A stretch of DNA of 64,000 nt from Akkermansiaceae bacterium UBA3385. GTDB taxonomy: Bacteria; Verrucomicrobiota; Verrucomicrobiia; Verrucomicrobiales; Akkermansiaceae. The notes beneath the pieces were generated by a model. It was not told the origin of the DNA. It made no database searches and saw only the letters and a list, made by a program, of their open reading frames with translations. A program made the position numbers and the translations under genes. The stretch covers positions 1 through 64,000 of the forward strand of contig DEPT01000023.1 of assembly GCA_002358905.1 (NCBI GenBank). Reading direction: 5' to 3'. Shown here one piece after another: positions 17,227 through 25,236 of this stretch (positions are counted from its first letter, which is position 1; each line of letters starts with the position of its first letter).

Positions 17227-18111
17227 ATGGACATCAAGACTCTCATCAAGGAAACGGCCGCCAAGGTGGAAGCCCGTCTGAACGAGCTGCTGCCCGGTGA
17301 GGATATTGCCCCCAGCACCATCCACAAGGCTATGCGCTACAGCATCTTTGCGGGTGGCAAGCGTATTCGCCCGTTGCTGTGCCTGGAGGCCGCCAAGGCC
17401 TGCGGTGGCAGCGAGGAAGCGGCGCTGGATGCCGCCTGTGCTCTGGAAACGCTGCACACCTATACGCTGATTCATGATGACCTGCCTTGCATGGACAATG
17501 ACGACCTGCGCCGCGGCCGCCCCACGAACCACAAGGTGTTCGGCGAGGGTATTGCCGTGCTGGCCGGTGATGCACTGCTCACCGAGGTGTTTGCCATGCT
17601 GGCCCGCGTGCCGTCCAATGACCGCTACGATGCCGCCGATTACGTGGCCGAAATGGCCTTCCGCACCGGAAGCCGCCACCTCGTGGGTGGTCAGGTGCTG
17701 GATCTGGAGGGCGAAGGCCGCGAACTGAGCGTGGAAGACCTCCGTGCCATTCACCACGGCAAGACTTCCGCACTTATCATCGCTTCTGTTCGCCTTGGCG
17801 GCATGTCTGCCGGCTGCACGCCTGAGCAGCTCGATGCCCTTACCGAGTACGGTCGCTGCCTGGGGCTGGCTTTCCAGATTATCGATGATATCCTCGATGT
17901 GACCTCCACCCCCGAAGTGCTGGGCAAGAGCATTGGCAAGGACGCCAAGGTGCAGAAGGCCACCTATCCCGCCCTGGTGGGCATGGACAACGCCCGCGCC
18001 GAGGCCCGTGAGCTCACTGCCGCTGCCCGGGCTGCGTTGGATGTGTTCTCCGACCGTCGTCGCGAGAATCTCCTGGCCATCAATGATTACCTGCTGAAGC
18101 GCGATTATTGA
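17227..18111 (+). CDS. ispA: Polyprenyl synthetase, farnesyl/geranylgeranyl diphosphate synthase type
   Basis: Condenses isopentenyl diphosphate with allylic diphosphates to make short isoprenoids for quinone, undecaprenyl and possibly carotenoid synthesis. The first Asp-rich motif is DDLPCMDNDDLRRGRPTNHK (about residue 83 on) and the second is IIDDILDVTSTPEVLGKSIGKDAKVQKATYPALVG. The IFAGGKRIRPLLCLEA motif near residue 40 binds the diphosphate. Length 294 matches bacterial IspA. Chain length cannot be fixed by eye. It is transcribed with asd and ends in a strong terminator. Confidence 0.92.
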   Translation: MDIKTLIKETAAKVEARLNELLPGEDIAPSTIHKAMRYSIFAGGKRIRPLLCLEAAKACGGSEEAALDAACALETLHTYTLIHDDLPCMDNDDLRRGRPTNHKVFGEGIAVLAGDALLTEVFAMLARVPSNDRYDAADYVAEMAFRTGSRHLVGGQVLDLEGEGRELSVEDLRAIHHGKTSALIIASVRLGGMSAGCTPEQLDALTEYGRCLGLAFQIIDDILDVTSTPEVLGKSIGKDAKVQKATYPALVGMDNARAEARELTAAARAALDVFSDRRRENLLAINDYLLKRDY

Positions 18112-18136
18112 TAAGCTTAGAAGATAGGTTCTTTTT

Positions 18137-18168
18137 GCTGCCGGAGGATGACTTCCGGCAGCTTTTTA
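18137..18168 (+). terminator. Terminator after ispA
   Basis: GCTGCCGGA (18137-18145) pairs with TCCGGCAGC (18154-18162), followed by TTTTT. Confidence 0.85.
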
Positions 18169-18192
18169 TTTAGGAAAACTTGAAAAACAGGC

Positions 18193-18221
18193 TTGCGTTG
18201 GTGTGGGGTATTTGTTAGTAT
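18193..18221 (+). promoter_or_regulatory. Promoter with a long leader before the small membrane protein
   Basis: TTGCGT (18193-18198), 17-bp spacer, TAGTAT (18216-18221). Transcription would start near 18228, leaving about 130 bases of leader containing a CCCTATA direct repeat (near 18248 and 18255). Confidence 0.45.
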
Positions 18222-18356
18222 GGTGGTGTTGACGCTCCCTGACTACCCTATACCCTATACCGAGCCAACGAATGCGGCTGCATTGTCGAGTTGTGCCGGG
18301 GTGGATTGTCGGGGCCTGGGTCAGCAAGTAACACCTAACCCTACCCTGCATATCCT

Positions 18357-18560
18357 ATGATACCTGAAATCGAAAACGAGAATACTGTTGTGTCCGCCCT
18401 GCGTCGTAATCTGCACCTTGCGCTGCGCCGCCGTACCTATAGCTTCAAGCAGAACTCCCGGCTGAATGACCTGCTGCCGCAGAAGCCCGTGCGGCGCACG
18501 CATACACTGTGGGGAGCGGCGCTGCCCCTGCTGCTGGCGTTGCTGATGTGCAAAGCATGA
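18357..18560 (+). CDS. Small single-span membrane protein, unknown
   Basis: A 67-residue protein. A basic, soluble N-terminus (LRRNLHLALRRRTYSFKQNSRLNDLLPQKPVRRTH) is followed by one C-terminal hydrophobic helix (LWGAALPLLLALLMCKA). Codons end mostly in G or C, like the neighbouring genes, which argues for a real gene. There is no Shine-Dalgarno sequence at the start. It sits between the ispA terminator and the recQ promoter as its own transcript. No family recognised. Confidence 0.55.
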   Translation: MIPEIENENTVVSALRRNLHLALRRRTYSFKQNSRLNDLLPQKPVRRTHTLWGAALPLLLALLMCKA

Positions 18561-18568
18561 TTAGGACT

Positions 18569-18597
18569 TGCCTGCCAGGCGGTGATTCTGTAGAATA
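18569..18597 (+). promoter_or_regulatory. recQ promoter, leaderless
   Basis: TTGCCT (18569-18574), 17-bp spacer, TAGAAT (18592-18597); the recQ ATG is only 7 bases further. Confidence 0.6.
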
Positions 18598-18604
18598 GAA
18601 GCGC

Positions 18605-20761
18605 ATGGCAGAGTTCCGCGAGATACATGATGCCCAGACCGCGCTCAGAACCTATTTCGGTTTTGAGTCGCTGCGGCCCGGGCAGGAAGAAGTGGTGCAG
18701 GCGATACTGGCCGGGCATGATGCTATGGGTATCATGCCCACGGGCGGTGGTAAATCGCTCTGCTACCAGCTGCCTGCGCTTTGCCGCCCGGGGCTGACGG
18801 TGGTGGTGTCTCCGCTCATCGCTCTGATGAAGGACCAGGTGGATGCCCTGCAGGCTCGCGGAATTCCTGCGGCTGCTGTGAACTCATCGCTGGGAGCAGA
18901 GGAATACCGCCAGGTGATGCAGTCGCTACGCCGCGGGGAGCTCAAGATTCTCTATGTGGCTCCTGAACGCTTTGCTCAGGAGGCCTTCATGGAGCTTCTA
19001 CGTGGTCTGCAGGTGGCTTTGCTGGCGGTGGACGAGGCGCACTGCCTGAGCCAGTGGGGACACGATTTCCGTCCCGATTACCTGCGCCTGGGACGCGTGC
19101 GCGAGTCGCTAGGCTATCCGCAGACGGTGGCGTTGACAGCCACGGCCACAGCTCATGTGCGCGAGGATATCCTCAACACGCTGCAGCTGCGGGAGCCTGC
19201 GATTGTCATCAGCGGTTTCGGCCGTGATAATCTTGATTTCGGCATTACGCACTGCGAGGGCAGAAAGGCTAAGTTTGAGCGCATTCACGCCATGATTGCG
19301 CGGTGGAAGAAGGGTATCATCTATTGCTCCACACGCAAGAATGTGATGCTGGTGTTCGAGGAATTATCCTCGGCTCACGTGAATGCCGTGGCCTACCATG
19401 CTGGTATGTCGGATGAGGAACGTGCTTTTTCGCAGGATGCCTTTGTCTCGGGGCGTGCGGATGTTGTGGTGGCGACGAATGCCTTCGGCATGGGTATTGA
19501 CCGCCCGGACGTGCGCTTTGTGGTGCATTTCGAGATTCCCGGCAGTGTAGAGGCTTATTATCAGGAAGCCGGGCGCGCGGGGCGAGATGGCGAAGCCGCT
19601 GCATGCGAGCTGCTTTTCAATCACGCTGACCTCAAGACGCAGGAATTCTTCTTTGAGGGGAGCAACCCGCCTGTGTCACTGGTGCGCTCGCTGTATAATT
19701 TCCTGCGCTTCGAGTGTGACCCGACCACGCATGAGCTGCACATCACGGTGGATGCCATGGCCGAGCGTCTGGGCAAGGATGTGAACCCAATGGCGGTAGG
19801 TACAGCGCTTTCCTGCCTGATTCATGCGGGTGCTATCCAGCGGTTCGATGTGCCCGGTCAGCTGACGAAGGGTACACGAGTGCTGCGCCCCGAGGTGAAC
19901 TTTGAGAGCCTGGATATTGATCGTAACAGCCTGGAAGAAAAGGCGAAACGTGACCACCTCAAGATTGAGGCCATGACCCGATTTGCGTACTCGATGGGTT
20001 GCCGCCAACAGTGGATTCTGGATTATTTCGGAGAGACGAATTCAGAGCCTTGTGGGCATTGTGATGTCTGCTCTGCCGATGATAACGGCGAGCGAGAGGA
20101 GTTGGAGGAAGAAGAATTGCTGATTGTTCGTAAAGCGCTGGCCGGTGTGGCTCGCGCTTCGAAGCGGGGAGCTGCAGGCGAGTGGATTGCCATTTATGGC
20201 CGAGGGAAGATTATGGATATGCTTCGAGGCGCGAAGAATGCCTCCATGCATCAATATCTTACTTCGCTCTCTACTTACGGGATTCTTAAGAATCTTTCAG
20301 ATTCACGGATGAAGGCCTTATTTCGTGCGTTGCACGAGGCGGGATTAGTGCAGAGTACAGGCGGTGATATGCCGCTTATCACGCTCACGTCTGCAGGTGA
20401 GGATGTGATGCAGAGCCGCGCCGTGCCTCGCCTTACACGCCGGGGATGGTGCGGCGCTTCCACCATGCTTAAGAATAAGACAGCCCGACACGATAAGACG
20501 CGCCAGCTCTTGGAGAGCATGGGACTGGGACGCCTTGATAAGGAGCTGTATGAGCACTTGAGCGAGCTGCGCCGTGACCTTGCAGCAGAATTCAATATGC
20601 CTGCCTACCGTATCATGCACAATGAGACGCTGCGTGCCATGGCCACTGTGAAACCCACAACCATGGAGGCTGCAGAGCGACTTAAAGGTGTGGGCCCGTG
20701 GCTTCGCACGCATGGTTTGCGTGCATTTGTGGAGTTGATTCAGGATTATGAGGAGTGCTGA
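18605..20761 (+). CDS. recQ: RecQ-family ATP-dependent DNA helicase
   Basis: 3'-to-5' helicase for recombination repair and fork processing. Motif 0 FGFESLRPGQEEVV, Walker A MPTGGGKSLCYQLPAL (about residue 42), DEAHCLSQWGHDFRPDY (DEAH box), AYHAGMSDEER, and motif VI YYQEAGRAGRDGE are all present. The zinc cluster ends in CGHCDVC (about residue 485). A C-terminal HRDC domain (about 640-718, with RRDLAAEFNMPAYRIMHNETLRAMA...GVGPWLRTHG) is present. At 718 residues it is longer than E. coli RecQ (609). It converges with the copper ATPase, 3 bases between stop codons. Confidence 0.95.
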   Translation: MAEFREIHDAQTALRTYFGFESLRPGQEEVVQAILAGHDAMGIMPTGGGKSLCYQLPALCRPGLTVVVSPLIALMKDQVDALQARGIPAAAVNSSLGAEEYRQVMQSLRRGELKILYVAPERFAQEAFMELLRGLQVALLAVDEAHCLSQWGHDFRPDYLRLGRVRESLGYPQTVALTATATAHVREDILNTLQLREPAIVISGFGRDNLDFGITHCEGRKAKFERIHAMIARWKKGIIYCSTRKNVMLVFEELSSAHVNAVAYHAGMSDEERAFSQDAFVSGRADVVVATNAFGMGIDRPDVRFVVHFEIPGSVEAYYQEAGRAGRDGEAAACELLFNHADLKTQEFFFEGSNPPVSLVRSLYNFLRFECDPTTHELHITVDAMAERLGKDVNPMAVGTALSCLIHAGAIQRFDVPGQLTKGTRVLRPEVNFESLDIDRNSLEEKAKRDHLKIEAMTRFAYSMGCRQQWILDYFGETNSEPCGHCDVCSADDNGEREELEEEELLIVRKALAGVARASKRGAAGEWIAIYGRGKIMDMLRGAKNASMHQYLTSLSTYGILKNLSDSRMKALFRALHEAGLVQSTGGDMPLITLTSAGEDVMQSRAVPRLTRRGWCGASTMLKNKTARHDKTRQLLESMGLGRLDKELYEHLSELRRDLAAEFNMPAYRIMHNETLRAMATVKPTTMEAAERLKGVGPWLRTHGLRAFVELIQDYEEC

Positions 20762-20764
20762 GTA

Positions 20765-23113
20765 TCAGCGTGTCCCTTTGTAGTCATATCCGGCTTCCCG
20801 GATGATAGCTGCCACCATGGATTCATCCAGCGGCGTATCTGAGCTGACGATGACTGTGGAGGTCTGGTGGTCTGCCTTTACAGCGGTAACGCCGGGCAGA
20901 GAGCTGAGTGCCTGGGTGACGTGCCGTTCGCAGTGCGGGCACATCATTCCTTCTACGGATAAGGTGATGGTATTCATTTTTTCCGGTATGGGGTGGGGAA
21001 GTTCCAATTGGCGCAGGCGCAGGGCATTTCCTACAACAAAGAGGCTGCTCAGGCTCATGGCCGTTGCTGCAATTTCCGGACTGAGCAAAAGCCCGGTGGC
21101 GGGATACAGAGCTCCTGCTGCAAGGGGAATCATGAGCAGGTTGTATATAAAGGCCCAGAATAGATTCTGCCGAATGGTTCGGAGTACAGCTTTACCGAGC
21201 TTCAGTGCAGCCACGGCATCCATGAGATTGCTCCTCACCAGAATAATTCCGGCACTTTCCACGGCAACATCGGCTCCGGCCCCTATGGCTATACCTACGT
21301 CAGCACGGGTAAGTGCGGGTGCATCATTGATGCCATCGCCTATCATCGCTACACAATGCCCTTCGCTTTGGAGTTGACGCACCATGGCTTCTTTTTCCTG
21401 TGGGGTGGCAGCAGCATGGTATTCCTCAATACCCGCTTGTTCTGCTATTTGGCTTACTGTTGCCTCATTGTCCCCGCTCATCATGATAACGCGGATGCCG
21501 CTTTGCTTCATGAAGCGGATAGCTTCGCTGCTCTCCGGTTTGATGGGATCTGCAATAAGGATTGTCCCCATGTATTGACCATGGCTGGCAAAATGCAGTG
21601 CTGTCATCCCACTTACTTGTTTCTGCGGTGTGCTGATACCGTGTTCGTGCATCAGTTCAGCATTCCCAGCCAGGGACTCGCCGCCGTTCAACTGCGCGCA
21701 GATGCCTCGCCCCGGAATATATTCGAGTTTGTCGGTCTTTTGGGGTGTATAAATGCTTGTTTGTTTTCTAATGCATTGAGCAATAGGGTGCGTGTTATCT
21801 TGCTCCAATGTGCAGGCTAGTTGCAATAATGTGTTTTTAGACACCTTTTCTGCGGGTGTTATGGAAATAACGGCAGGCTTTCCGATAGTAACCGTACCGG
21901 TTTTGTCGAGGATGATGGCCGACACACGGCTGGTCGTTTCCATGCTGCTGCCGTCCCGGAAAAGGATGCCGTTTTCTGCACCTTTTCCAGCACCTGCCAT
22001 GATGGCAACAGGAGTGGCCAGCCCAAGTGCACAGGGACATGAAATAACCAGGACAGCGATGCCGCATCCCGTGGCAAAAGGAATGTCCGCACCAAAAATC
22101 AGCCAGAGCAGTGCAGTCAGAAAGGAAAGTCCGACAATAAGCGGCACAAAGATTCGAGAAATCTTGTCTGCCAACCGTGCAATAGGTACTTTGCTCGCAG
22201 CGGATTCGCCGACAAGATGGATGACGTTGCTCAGCGCGGATTCACTTCGGGAACACAGGGCTTTTGCTTGCAGAACTCCGTTTCCATTGATGGTGCCTGC
22301 GTATATTCGTTCACCTTCTCGTTTCAGTACGGGAATACTTTCTCCTGTAAGGCTTGAGTCATCAATGCAGGATTCGCCTTCCGTCACTGTTGCATCCACC
22401 GGAACTTTGTCGCCCGGTGCAATGAATAACAGGTCGCCCGCATGCACCTCCTCGGCCGGGATAATGACTCGTTCACCATGTCGAAGCACAGTAGCGGTCT
22501 GAGGCAGCATGGCCTTAAGTTTTTCGATAGCCTCCCCCGTACGCCCGGAAGCCCGGCTTTCCAACCATTTGCCCAGCGTGATGATGGTGAGAATCATGCC
22601 TGCGGATTCGAGATATGCAACGCCGCTATGTAATATCAGGAAGTCGAAGAAACTGTAGATGATTCCTGCCGCTGCACCAAGCGAAATGAGGGTGTTCATG
22701 TTGGGCGAACCCTGCAGCGCTGCCCGTGTGCCGGATATGAAGAAATGACGGTTCAGAACGAGGATGGGAATCAGTAGAAATGATTGAGCTGCAAATGATA
22801 AATGGTTATGCCATGTGTGGTGTAAGTACATCATGACCAGTAGGCAGAATAACGACAGAAAAAAGCGTTTTCTGATGCCTGAATCGAGGGTCGTCTCAAG
22901 GTCTCCGGTCGAAGCTCCGTAGCCTGCGCGCTCCACCTCCGCAATGATGCTGTTTTCAGTTTGCTGGTTCTCGTCGTATTGAACCTGCATGCTTCGCGCA
23001 AGCAGATTGACCTCTACCTTTTTGACGCCGGGTAAACTCCCGACGCATTTTTCCACACGGGCAGAGCAGGCGGCACAACTCATGCCTGTGACACTGAAAC
23101 GCTGATGCATCAT
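20765..23113 (-). CDS. copA: Copper-type P1B ATPase with N- and C-terminal metal-binding domains
   Basis: Heavy-metal exporter of the inner membrane. The N-terminal HMA domain has GMSCAACSARVE, the transmembrane metal site is CPCALGLATP (about residue 356), and the phosphorylation site is DKTGTVT (about 402). A second HMA domain sits at the extreme C-terminus (VEGMMCPHCERHV, about 712-782), which is uncommon in bacteria. CPC plus GMxCxxC point to Cu(I). A GTG at 23137 would give 8 more residues, but a TTGCCT-16-TAAAGT promoter ends 7 bases before the ATG at 23113 and lies inside that extension, so 23113 is preferred. Confidence 0.92.
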   Translation of the reverse strand: MMHQRFSVTGMSCAACSARVEKCVGSLPGVKKVEVNLLARSMQVQYDENQQTENSIIAEVERAGYGASTGDLETTLDSGIRKRFFLSLFCLLVMMYLHHTWHNHLSFAAQSFLLIPILVLNRHFFISGTRAALQGSPNMNTLISLGAAAGIIYSFFDFLILHSGVAYLESAGMILTIITLGKWLESRASGRTGEAIEKLKAMLPQTATVLRHGERVIIPAEEVHAGDLLFIAPGDKVPVDATVTEGESCIDDSSLTGESIPVLKREGERIYAGTINGNGVLQAKALCSRSESALSNVIHLVGESAASKVPIARLADKISRIFVPLIVGLSFLTALLWLIFGADIPFATGCGIAVLVISCPCALGLATPVAIMAGAGKGAENGILFRDGSSMETTSRVSAIILDKTGTVTIGKPAVISITPAEKVSKNTLLQLACTLEQDNTHPIAQCIRKQTSIYTPQKTDKLEYIPGRGICAQLNGGESLAGNAELMHEHGISTPQKQVSGMTALHFASHGQYMGTILIADPIKPESSEAIRFMKQSGIRVIMMSGDNEATVSQIAEQAGIEEYHAAATPQEKEAMVRQLQSEGHCVAMIGDGINDAPALTRADVGIAIGAGADVAVESAGIILVRSNLMDAVAALKLGKAVLRTIRQNLFWAFIYNLLMIPLAAGALYPATGLLLSPEIAATAMSLSSLFVVGNALRLRQLELPHPIPEKMNTITLSVEGMMCPHCERHVTQALSSLPGVTAVKADHQTSTVIVSSDTPLDESMVAAIIREAGYDYKGTR

Positions 23114-23120
23114 GTGTGTT

Positions 23121-23148
23121 ACTTTATGAGAACACACAGAAAAGGCAA
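23121..23148 (-). promoter_or_regulatory. copA promoter, leaderless
   Basis: Minus strand: TTGCCT (23143-23148), 16-bp spacer, TAAAGT (23121-23126), 7 bases before the ATG at 23113. This decides the start codon. Confidence 0.5.
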
Positions 23149-23163
23149 GTTGTTAATCCGTCA

Positions 23164-23970
23164 TCAGTTCCCGGGCTCCAGAACGGCATCCATCAAGTCT
23201 GAGCGGGAGCAGCTGGCGGCATCGCGCCCAGTGTAGTCCTTGAGGTAAGGATCTGCTCCATTTGACATCAGCAGTGCAGCCAGGCTTCTGTTGTTATCAA
23301 TAACTGCGTGCATGAGCGGAGATACACCGCTTTCGTCACAGAGATTCGGGTCTGCATTCAGGCTCAGAAGCACTTCTGCACACTTCTTGTTATCGCTCAG
23401 CACTGCTGCAATGAGCGGGCTGCGACCTTCGATGAGTCGGTTAAAATTAAATCCACCTGGCTGTTGGGAAAGAATGGAGAGTAGTTCGTGGCGGCCATTT
23501 TCAGCGGCGCTGATAGCAGCGCGGAGAATAACCTCTTGCGCCTGAGCGGCTTCTGGTTGGGCGAGCAGGCCGCGGACTGCCATTTTCTTACCGAGAATAG
23601 CAGCCAGCTCAAGTAAGGAACGACCTTCGTCATCCACAAGGGTGAAAGGACTTTGCTCCCCTTTTTGCCACTGTGCATTCAATTCGTTGTATGCTGCAAT
23701 TTCGTGCCGATAATCCTTTTCCTGGCGCAATGTTACCCACGAGCAACTACAGAAAATCAGGTAGACTGCGGCCCAAGTGACTGACATAACCGCTTTACGC
23801 TTAGCTAATGCCCTGGCAATGCTGAGCAGTCCGTTCACAACGCAACCAGTGGCACAGAGCGTGAGCAACCACACTTCCACGGCGCTGGGCGTTTCAATGC
23901 CCATACTGACTTTCCAGGAAAGAAGGCCAATGACAATCAGTAGCAGAAGTGGGTTAACGTAGTCTTTCAT
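23164..23970 (-). CDS. Membrane-anchored ankyrin-repeat protein
   Basis: Two or three N-terminal hydrophobic helices (NPLLLLIVIGLLSWKVSM, VEVWLLTLCATGCVVNGLLSIARAL, VMSVTWAAVYLIFCSCSWV) anchor a C-terminal ankyrin array (about residues 108-268). Recognisable units are DEGRSLLELAAILGKKMAVRGLL, EGRSPLIAAVLSDNKKCAEVLLSLNADPNL and ESGVSPLMHAVIDNNRSLAALLMSNGADPYLKD. Ankyrin repeats bind other proteins; the partner is unknown. It has its own near-leaderless promoter. Confidence 0.8.
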   Translation of the reverse strand: MKDYVNPLLLLIVIGLLSWKVSMGIETPSAVEVWLLTLCATGCVVNGLLSIARALAKRKAVMSVTWAAVYLIFCSCSWVTLRQEKDYRHEIAAYNELNAQWQKGEQSPFTLVDDEGRSLLELAAILGKKMAVRGLLAQPEAAQAQEVILRAAISAAENGRHELLSILSQQPGGFNFNRLIEGRSPLIAAVLSDNKKCAEVLLSLNADPNLCDESGVSPLMHAVIDNNRSLAALLMSNGADPYLKDYTGRDAASCSRSDLMDAVLEPGN

Positions 23971-23978
23971 TACCAGAT

Positions 23979-24007
23979 ACTTTAGCAGAGTGTTAATAAC
24001 TTGTCCA
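23979..24007 (-). promoter_or_regulatory. Promoter of the ankyrin membrane protein
   Basis: Minus strand: TGGACA (24002-24007), 17-bp spacer, TAAAGT (23979-23984), 8 bases before the ATG. Confidence 0.5.
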
Positions 24008-24015
24008 GAGAATCT

Positions 24016-25092
24016 TTAGGCTGTAGCTTCCGGTGCCTTGTCTGCGGCTTCCGGTTTTGCTTCTTCTGCTGTTTTTTTCACTTCCTCGTTGTCTTCCGGC
24101 GCGGCTCCGGTTTCAGAAGTCATTGTGGGTGTTTCCTGCTTCTTCTCTGTTTGTGCTTCAGTTGCAGCGGGTTCTGTGGATTCGGAGGCCGCGGCTTGTG
24201 CTGTTTCCTGCTTTGTCTCAGCTGCGGGTTCGGAAGTTTGCTCTTCTTTCTTCTCTACGGTCGTCGGTGCAGGAACATTGAGCTTTTTGGCGGGGACTGG
24301 TGTCTGCACCTTAAGTGCAGATTTCTCTTTTGTTGTTTCCTCAGTTTTGGATTCGGGGTCTTTCTTCACCTGTTCATTCTTCCTGGAGTCTGCAGCGGAT
24401 TTTTTATCATCTGCCTTCACTGCTTCTTTTTTCTGTTTGTTCTGGATGAACGTCTCAAAGAATGCCATGAATAGCGCATAAATCAGGAAGAATGCGCCGG
24501 GTACGGCCGCAATGACCCAAGGGCTGCCTTGTACCATGTGCAGAGCTTCCGGCATGTTAGGATTTGCACTGTTTGCCCACTGGTGTACAATGAAAGTGAG
24601 GAATACTGTGACGCCATACCAGAGCCCGTAGCTGACGATGGCTGTAATGGCAACACGTCCACAGGCAGAGGCACACAGCCAGCCTGCTATGAAGATAAGG
24701 GTGGTGATGGCAATCGGTACTTCATAGGAAGTAAGCGCTGAGCATACCTGAGTCACGGCTGTATTGTGCGCGAGAGCCTGGGGTAATGCTACGGCTGAAC
24801 CACAGAAAACATACAGGCCCGTTGCCAGCAGAATGAGAACGGACGCACAGAAAATGATGTTCCACGCTGCTTCCAGAATACGCGTGAAGGAGCAGATGCC
24901 CAGCAGAAGAATGATGACCAGGGAAACAGTAACGGCATTGAATCCGCTAAGGGTGGCAAGTAGCTCTGCCGGCTCAATGGATGCACAGAAATTACCCAGC
25001 GTTACAGTAGGAGACATTTGAGCATAGCACGCAAGAGCCAGAAGCACGATGATGCTGAACACCACGCGGAAGAGAGAAGCCAGAACTTTCAT
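24016..25092 (-). CDS. Membrane protein with long charged low-complexity tail
   Basis: Residues 1-220 contain about six hydrophobic helices (for example FRVVFSIIVLLALACYA, VTVSLVIILLLGICSF, IIFCASVLILLATGLYVFCG, IAITTLIFIAGWLCASACG, WVIAAVPGAFFLIYALFMAFFETFI). Residues 222-358 are a disordered tail dominated by Lys, Glu, Ala, Thr and Pro (KTEETTKEKSALKV, AAETKQETAQAAASESTEPAATEAQ). No catalytic motif seen and no family recognised. The tail is probably cytoplasmic, following the basic NKQKKEAVKADDKK stretch. A TTGACG-17-TAAAAT promoter lies 9 bases before its ATG. Confidence 0.7.
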   Translation of the reverse strand: MKVLASLFRVVFSIIVLLALACYAQMSPTVTLGNFCASIEPAELLATLSGFNAVTVSLVIILLLGICSFTRILEAAWNIIFCASVLILLATGLYVFCGSAVALPQALAHNTAVTQVCSALTSYEVPIAITTLIFIAGWLCASACGRVAITAIVSYGLWYGVTVFLTFIVHQWANSANPNMPEALHMVQGSPWVIAAVPGAFFLIYALFMAFFETFIQNKQKKEAVKADDKKSAADSRKNEQVKKDPESKTEETTKEKSALKVQTPVPAKKLNVPAPTTVEKKEEQTSEPAAETKQETAQAAASESTEPAATEAQTEKKQETPTMTSETGAAPEDNEEVKKTAEEAKPEAADKAPEATA

Positions 25093-25101
25093 GACCCGAT
25101 T

Positions 25102-25130
25102 ATTTTAGAAAATCAATCCGCTTACGTCAA
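25102..25130 (-). promoter_or_regulatory. Promoter, near-leaderless
   Basis: Minus strand: TTGACG (25125-25130), 17-bp spacer, TAAAAT (25102-25107), 9 bases before the ATG at 25092. Confidence 0.6.
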
Positions 25131-25180
25131 GGGTAAAGCTGGTGGAATATCAGATTATTTCTCCGAAAATAAAGGAAGAT

Positions 25181-25213
25181 AAAAAACAACCGCCGGATTT
25201 TATCCGGCGGTTG
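25181..25213 (-). terminator. Terminator after lysA
   Basis: A 12-bp stem (25187-25198 with 25202-25213, core CCGCCGGAT) is followed on the minus strand by TTTTTT (25181-25186). Confidence 0.85.
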
Positions 25214-25236
25214 CATGGGTAAAAGTGAGCCTTGTG

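Noticed and set aside
15497..17244. hpt and ispA begin with nearly the same bases (both code MDIKTL)
   Set aside because: The identity ends after about five codons, the proteins are unrelated and no regulatory link is apparent; probably chance.
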